From assembly GCF_004138335.1 (NCBI RefSeq), contig NZ_RYFW01000002.1:1035501-1099500 (forward strand): a stretch of 64,000 nt of DNA, written 5' to 3'. Below the pieces are notes generated by a model. That model had not been told where the DNA came from and made no database searches. It was given only the letters and a program-made list of their open reading frames with translations. Both the position numbers and the translations under genes were made by a program. This document shows, one piece after another, positions 59,563-64,000 of this stretch; the stretch's first letter is position 1, and every line of letters begins with the position of its first letter. The DNA comes from Peristeroidobacter agariperforans (lineage in GTDB: Bacteria; Pseudomonadota; Gammaproteobacteria; Steroidobacterales; Steroidobacteraceae).

Positions 59563-61851
59563 TTAGTTGCAGCTGGTGAGCGAATCGATCCATTCGCTGA
59601 TCAGCTGCACGCCGGCGGTGTCGACGTGAGCGCCGATAGGCGGCATCTGATTCGGATCGTTGCGCAGACTCATGCGCGCAACCGCCACCGATCGATTGGC
59701 TGCACCGGGCGCGATGATTCGGGCGTCCGCGATCTCGAGGTCACCCGCCGTAGGCGCTACATCGCATGCGTTGGTGCTCGCAAGCGGCGTCGAGTAACGC
59801 AGGTCCATGTTTGCCGTCGTCGGTCCGCCAGGGCGATGGCACTGCGCGCAATTGGTATGCAGATAAGAGCGCGCTCGTTCGGTGAGTGTGCCGGTCGTTC
59901 CGGTCGGTGCAGGGTACGCAATCTCCGCCGCTGGATCGGCGATCGGCGGCGAGAGGGTATTGATCGTATTCAATGTCACGAGCTGATTGGCAGTGCGCCC
60001 GGTCTGGGGATAGGCGATCGAAGACGCCAGTTGCTTGGTTTCCAGACCGAGGGAATGACCCGCCGCCTCGGTGTGACATTGCGTGCACTGCGACTCGCTC
60101 GGATATATCCAGGTGTTCGCGCCGATCGTCACTTGCTTGCCGCCGCGCACCAGCGTCGCGTCGGTTTGCTCCGCATTCCACTCGTAGCTGTAGCCCGCCC
60201 ACACGCCGTCCGGGTGGCGCATGAAGAGGCGCGTTTCGACCAGTCGATTCTCCAGGCGGAAGTTCTTCACCAGCACGGTGCCATTGGGGAAGTCCCAATC
60301 GCCATCGTCTTTGACACTGATGTTCTGTCCGTCCGGGAGTCCGATCCAACGCTGCTTGTCCGCGCCGTCTGACCAGAATGCCGCGGTCGGCTCATAAGGG
60401 ATGAGTCCGCTCGCCGGGGCGGTTGCATTGTTCGGATCGACGCAGCCCGTAGCGGAGAGTTGCGTGGCGACGCCGCCCGTTACTGTCCCGCTGCCAGTGA
60501 TCCGATGCAGATCGCCGCGCATGCTCACGACATACAGCTCGCCATCGAGATCCTCGGCGAACGAAGAAACGAGCAGGCCCGAGTCGTAGCCTTCCTCCAC
60601 GTTCAGTGTGGGAGGGGTGTCGACCGGAATGTGCCAGATGCGTCCGCTCACGAAATCGCCGAACAGATAATGACCGAACAGACTGGGAATGGCCGAGCTG
60701 CGATAGACATAACCGCCGGTGACCGCTTGCCCCAGTTCGTGCGTGTATTGAGCGATCGGTGGCAGCAGAGGACCGACCGGTGTACCGCAGCCACGACCTG
60801 TTTCCTGCGAGCCTTCGAAGCAGCGCCAGCCATAATTGCCACCGCGTACGACGTGATTCACTTCTTCGATCTCCGCTTCGCCGACATCGCCGAGCCAGAT
60901 GTCGCCGGTCTGGCGATCGAAGCTCCAGCGCCAGGGATTGCGAAGGCCCCAGGCCCAGATCTCGGGACAGTTCTGCTCGCCCCTGCCGTTGGCGTGACAG
61001 GTCGCGGTGCTGGCAGCCAAGGGATTGTCGGAGGGAATACCATAGAGCGCGGAGCCTGTGGCGCTGTTCACATCGATGCGGATCACTTTGCCCAGCAGCG
61101 TGTGCAGATCCTGCGCGTCGTTCCTGCTCGCCGCATTGCCATCGCCGGCAACGAAATAGAGATAACCATCGCGGCCGAAAATGATGTTGCCGCCATGGTG
61201 GTGCACCGAGTTCTTGTAAATTGTGATGAGAACGCGCTCGGACGCGGGGTTCAGCGTGAGTCCGCCGTCCGGCGAGGTGAATTCGGAGAGATGAGTGTCT
61301 GGTCCGTTGCCGCCGTTGCGATCCAGGCTGGTGTACACCAGGTAGACGCGCGGCGTGGCGGGGAAGTCGGGATGGAACGCCATGCCGAGCAGGCCGCACT
61401 CGGCGCACGTTGATTCGACCCGCGCGCCGATGTCGAGAAACATCGATGTGGTCGCGACGGTCGGATTGTTATCGAACACTTTCACGGTGCCGAAGCGCTC
61501 GACCACGAACCAGCGGCTCCTGTCACGAGGGGCCTGGATCATCAGCAGAGGATTGCGGCTGCCACCGCCGGGATTGGTGAAACGCAGGTTGGGAAAAACC
61601 CGCTCGGTGGCGATCGTGCCGCTGCCGCTGGCGCGCTCCGGCGCGATACAAGTGGCGTTGCTCGGCCTTGCATCCAGTCCAGCGACGCCTGGGGTCACGG
61701 GCTGGGTCGGCGGCGGATCAGGTGTAGTTGGCGGCGGTTCTTGCGCGGACGGCGGCGGGCTGTTGTCATTGTCGCCGCCGCTGCCGCCGCAGCCGGCGAT
61801 CAGCAAAGCTAAAGACATCAACACCCAGGGTGCGTGCCTGGCCGGAGGCAT
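59563..61851 (-). CDS. PQQ-type sugar dehydrogenase fused to a di-haem cytochrome c domain, lipoprotein
   Basis: The 762-residue precursor has a lipobox (LLIAGC) followed by a Pro/Ser-rich linker. The first domain (about 70-460) is a soluble-aldose-dehydrogenase/GSDH-type six-bladed propeller: RWFVVERFGTVKVF, LLGMAFHPDFPATPRVYLVY, SVHHHGGNIIFGRDGYLYF, GDGNAASRND and ELYVVSMRGDLHRI. The second (about 480-762) carries two haem-c motifs, CTQCH and CAQCH, in a context (PYEPTAAFWSDGADKQRWIG) like the SO2930 di-haem family. Electrons from the sugar could pass inside one polypeptide to the haems. It converges on the pectate lyase gene. Confidence 0.88.
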   Translation of the reverse strand: MPPARHAPWVLMSLALLIAGCGGSGGDNDNSPPPSAQEPPPTTPDPPPTQPVTPGVAGLDARPSNATCIAPERASGSGTIATERVFPNLRFTNPGGGSRNPLLMIQAPRDRSRWFVVERFGTVKVFDNNPTVATTSMFLDIGARVESTCAECGLLGMAFHPDFPATPRVYLVYTSLDRNGGNGPDTHLSEFTSPDGGLTLNPASERVLITIYKNSVHHHGGNIIFGRDGYLYFVAGDGNAASRNDAQDLHTLLGKVIRIDVNSATGSALYGIPSDNPLAASTATCHANGRGEQNCPEIWAWGLRNPWRWSFDRQTGDIWLGDVGEAEIEEVNHVVRGGNYGWRCFEGSQETGRGCGTPVGPLLPPIAQYTHELGQAVTGGYVYRSSAIPSLFGHYLFGDFVSGRIWHIPVDTPPTLNVEEGYDSGLLVSSFAEDLDGELYVVSMRGDLHRITGSGTVTGGVATQLSATGCVDPNNATAPASGLIPYEPTAAFWSDGADKQRWIGLPDGQNISVKDDGDWDFPNGTVLVKNFRLENRLVETRLFMRHPDGVWAGYSYEWNAEQTDATLVRGGKQVTIGANTWIYPSESQCTQCHTEAAGHSLGLETKQLASSIAYPQTGRTANQLVTLNTINTLSPPIADPAAEIAYPAPTGTTGTLTERARSYLHTNCAQCHRPGGPTTANMDLRYSTPLASTNACDVAPTAGDLEIADARIIAPGAANRSVAVARMSLRNDPNQMPPIGAHVDTAGVQLISEWIDSLTSCN

Positions 61852-62154
61852 GGCGGTGTCCTCGTGCTTATTAGCCCCACCGGTGAATCAGTATTGTTAC
61901 GCGCGACGTATCGACTTGTTCCGCGAGTGCGACGTCGATGTTTTTGGTTGCCCTCGCTTGCTATTGACGTCGTGTAATCGAGTCCGACAGCGAAAACAGT
62001 TGTACCGGAATCACTTGCAAGAACGGTCGATGCAAATCGCGATCGCCCGCTCTGGACCCAGTTTCTCCGGCTCCGGAGCTTGTCGAGCGATCGGGGTGTC
62101 ATCGGTTGTAGAATCTCTACTGCGAGGGGCGGGCCCCGCGATTTAGGGAAGAAT
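61852..62154. other. Intergenic region between the dehydrogenase and DUF2157 genes
   Basis: The 303-bp divergent gap contains no supported gene. A short palindrome GTAGA-atc-TCTAC (62108-62120) sits about 35 bp before the DUF2157 start. No clear promoter pair with proper spacing was found. Confidence 0.35.
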
Positions 62155-63159
62155 ATGAATAGAAGAGACCTCGACGCTTTCGTGGCTCACTATCGTCTGT
62201 CGGCCGAGGCGACCGAGGTCGTTCTGGATCTGGCGGCGGCGAGGCCGGCGCCTGCCGAGCTTCGATTGTTTCTTGTCAGAGTGTTGCAACTCGCAGGCGT
62301 GCTGTCGCTCGCGGCGGGGCTGGTGTTCTTCATCGCCGCGAACTGGCAGGACATCGGCGTCACCGGCAGGTTCGCGCTGATCCAGGGGGCCATTGTCGGC
62401 AGTGTGGCGCTGGCATTGTGGAAGCCGACGCCGCACGCGCTGGGCCGTTACGCCCTGCTCATGGCCTTCATTGCAAGCGGTGCGTTGCTGGCGTTGTTCG
62501 GCCAAACGTATCAGACCGGGGCCGATGTCTATGAGCTGTTCCTCAGCTGGTCGCTCCTCGGATTGGCCTTCGTCGTGGCGGGGCAGTGGTCGGTCCTGAG
62601 CGCTGCATGGCTGGTTGTGTTCAATGTTTCGTTACTACTGTTCTTCGGTGGGCGCCCCGGCGGCGGGTGGTTGTGGGTGGTGTTCGCGCCTGTTCACGGC
62701 AGCGAATCTTTGGAGCTGCTCGCGCCGGCGCTGCTCAATCTGGCGCTGTGGTGGTTTGCGGAGTTCGGCTGGCGAATGGGCTGGAGTGCTGTCAGCGCGC
62801 GCTGGGTTTCCGGGTTGGCGCTTGTTTGTGCTTTCGGCTTCTTGACTGCGGCCGGGATCGACGCGGTGGAAACCATTTCGATCGACGGTTTCGATGTCAT
62901 TGCTCTGTTCCTCGTGCTGGCGGTGGAAACGGCTCTGGTCGTGCACGCGATGCGCTTGCGGAACGACGTGTTTCCTTTGGCGCTGACCGCCGCCAGTGTG
63001 ATCGCCATCGTCACCTACGCGTTGGCGGTGCACAGTGGTTTTGACGATCTCGGCATCACGTTCATGCTGGCGCTGTGGCTGACGGTGAGCTCCACCATCA
63101 GTGGACGCGTGCTGATGTCACTCCTCAGGGAGTGGCGTCAGCAAGGAGAGGCGGCATGA
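62155..63159 (+). CDS. DUF2157-family membrane protein
   Basis: The 334-residue protein has an N-terminal cytoplasmic part (RRDLDAFVAHYRLSAEATEV) and about nine transmembrane helices; VLQLAGVLSLAAGLVFFIAA followed by NWQDIG is the DUF2157 signature. AGGGAAG precedes the ATG. Members usually occur beside DUF4401 proteins, as here (4-bp overlap). Function unknown. Confidence 0.88.
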   Translation: MNRRDLDAFVAHYRLSAEATEVVLDLAAARPAPAELRLFLVRVLQLAGVLSLAAGLVFFIAANWQDIGVTGRFALIQGAIVGSVALALWKPTPHALGRYALLMAFIASGALLALFGQTYQTGADVYELFLSWSLLGLAFVVAGQWSVLSAAWLVVFNVSLLLFFGGRPGGGWLWVVFAPVHGSESLELLAPALLNLALWWFAEFGWRMGWSAVSARWVSGLALVCAFGFLTAAGIDAVETISIDGFDVIALFLVLAVETALVVHAMRLRNDVFPLALTAASVIAIVTYALAVHSGFDDLGITFMLALWLTVSSTISGRVLMSLLREWRQQGEAA

Positions 63160-64000
63160 AGGGGGCGATATCTGTTGCTGAGCTGAGGAACGAACTCGTG
63201 CGGCGTGGGCTGATCGAACCGTCCGCCGACGATGTTCCTGGCACGCCGGACGGCCGGCCTTGGTTCATCGGCATCGTGCTCGGAGCCTCGGGCTGGTTGG
63301 CCGGTGTGTGCGTGCTCGTTTTCCTGGGCACGCTGTTCAAGCCGGATTCCGCCGCGGTGATTGCGGTGATAGGCCTGTCGCTGCTGGTGGCGGCGTTCGC
63401 ATTATATGCTGCCGATCGCGGCAGCCAGTTCTTCGATCAGTTCGCACTGGCGCTGTCGATCGCCGGGCAGCTCGCGATGGTGTGGGCAGCCTATGACGCC
63501 ACCGACTCGGATACCGCGACGGCGGCGCTGACGTGCGCGATGCAGGTCGTGCTGTTGCTCGCGATGCCGAATCCTTTCGCCAAGACGATCGCTGCTTTCT
63601 TCACGTGCTGCGCGTGGGCGCTGACGGTTCGCTTCGGGTGGTGGGGCTCGATCAGCTACGATGCCGTTCGGCAAGTGGCTTTGACCCCCGCGCTCATCGG
63701 CTGGTTCATTGTCTGGTTGCCCATCATCGGGACGACTCACGCGCTCATCGATAATGAGCGCCGCTGGATGTCCAGCCCCGCTCGACGGATCGCACGACCG
63801 GCACTGACGGGCCTGCTGATAAGCCTGTCGCTCGCGACCTGGATCTCCGAACCGTTGGGCAGCTTGATGTTCTGGAACGATCAACCTCAGACGAACTGGC
63901 TCGCGCTATGGCCGCTGCTCGGTGCAGCTGGCGCGCTGCTGGCTGCGGTTTATGCATTCCGGTTGCGCAGTCGTGCATTGATCGGTATCGCGAGCGTCGG
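63156..64000 (+). CDS. DUF4401-family membrane protein, N-terminal part
   Basis: At least 281 residues lie in the window; the gene runs off the right edge. It begins with a short cytoplasmic region (VAELRNELVRRGLIEPSADD) and has repeated hydrophobic segments (WFIGIVLGASGWLAGVCVLV, AAVIAVIGLSLLVAAFALYA). The start ATG 63156 overlaps the DUF2157 stop and follows AAGGAGAG. DUF4401/DUF2157 pairs are common in Gammaproteobacteria and often followed by a GDYXXLXY-domain protein, which would lie outside the window. Confidence 0.8.
   Translation, partial: MKGAISVAELRNELVRRGLIEPSADDVPGTPDGRPWFIGIVLGASGWLAGVCVLVFLGTLFKPDSAAVIAVIGLSLLVAAFALYAADRGSQFFDQFALALSIAGQLAMVWAAYDATDSDTATAALTCAMQVVLLLAMPNPFAKTIAAFFTCCAWALTVRFGWWGSISYDAVRQVALTPALIGWFIVWLPIIGTTHALIDNERRWMSSPARRIARPALTGLLISLSLATWISEPLGSLMFWNDQPQTNWLALWPLLGAAGALLAAVYAFRLRSRALIGIASV

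Noticed and set aside
1-64000. tRNA, rRNA and prophage genes
   Set aside because: Looked for along the window by eye; no cloverleaf-like, rRNA-like or phage structural gene was recognised. A covariance-model scan would be needed to exclude small RNAs.

Overview
The window is chromosomal DNA from a high-GC, Gram-negative bacterium. Signal peptides, lipoboxes, many outer-membrane beta-barrels, a bo3-type quinol oxidase, RegB/RegA and a beta/gamma-type cytochrome b (PVWY at the Qo site, VGSNNPDG) point to a Gammaproteobacterium, perhaps near Steroidobacterales, Nevskiales or Xanthomonadales; the order is inference. No rRNA, tRNA or CRISPR array was seen. Almost all of the DNA is coding.

Layout. 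1-700: the start of a GH15 glycosidase gene and a DUF3617 gene, both minus. 829-5674: a compact NAD operon (nicotinamidase-type hydrolase, pncB, nadE, nadM-Nudix) behind a perfect dyad, followed by a 1-Cys peroxiredoxin with its own promoter and terminator. 6930-11250 (minus): an outer-membrane barrel and a CheB-CheR-PAS-histidine kinase fusion. 11565-21822 (plus): the most distinctive block. Exported aspartase, asparaginase and glutaminase are interleaved with three outer-membrane porins and followed by an exported amidohydrolase and an MscS channel. This reads as an envelope-located system for taking apart Asn, Gln and Asp to ammonia, glutamate and fumarate. 21816-28881: DUF481 and OmpA/OmpW-like barrels, a histidine kinase, an AraC regulator with an unknown secreted protein, a DUF4136 lipoprotein and a lone receiver.

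29072-33218: a tightly coupled EmrB/EmrA/TolC-type efflux operon, convergent with a small AraC regulator. 33859-35190: an MHS-family transporter divergent from a respiratory block at 35328-42127: cyoABCD, SURF1, then RegB/RegA with the quinone-sensing motif and the putative redox cysteine of RegB. An M49-family peptidase follows. 43850-45410: a RAYT (REP-associated tyrosine transposase) gene flanked by many copies of a TGGACACCCATC-type repeat in inverted orientation; solo copies of the same family recur at 49223-49257. Directly beyond it lies an orphan cytochrome b gene.

46683-57685 is an accessory region of small metabolic genes: GST, two tandem NmrA-like paralogues, a twin-arginine alpha/beta hydrolase with AraC and SDR genes, cupin, HD-domain protein, a ThuA-like protein with a 60-residue partner, a SnoaL-like lipoprotein, epoxide hydrolase and DUF808. 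It contains a 525-bp non-coding island with strong hairpins and a 33-bp tandem repeat. 58069-61851 holds a pectate-lyase-like beta-helix protein with a textbook terminator, convergent with a PQQ sugar dehydrogenase/di-haem cytochrome fusion lipoprotein. The window ends in a DUF2157/DUF4401 membrane protein pair cut by the right edge.
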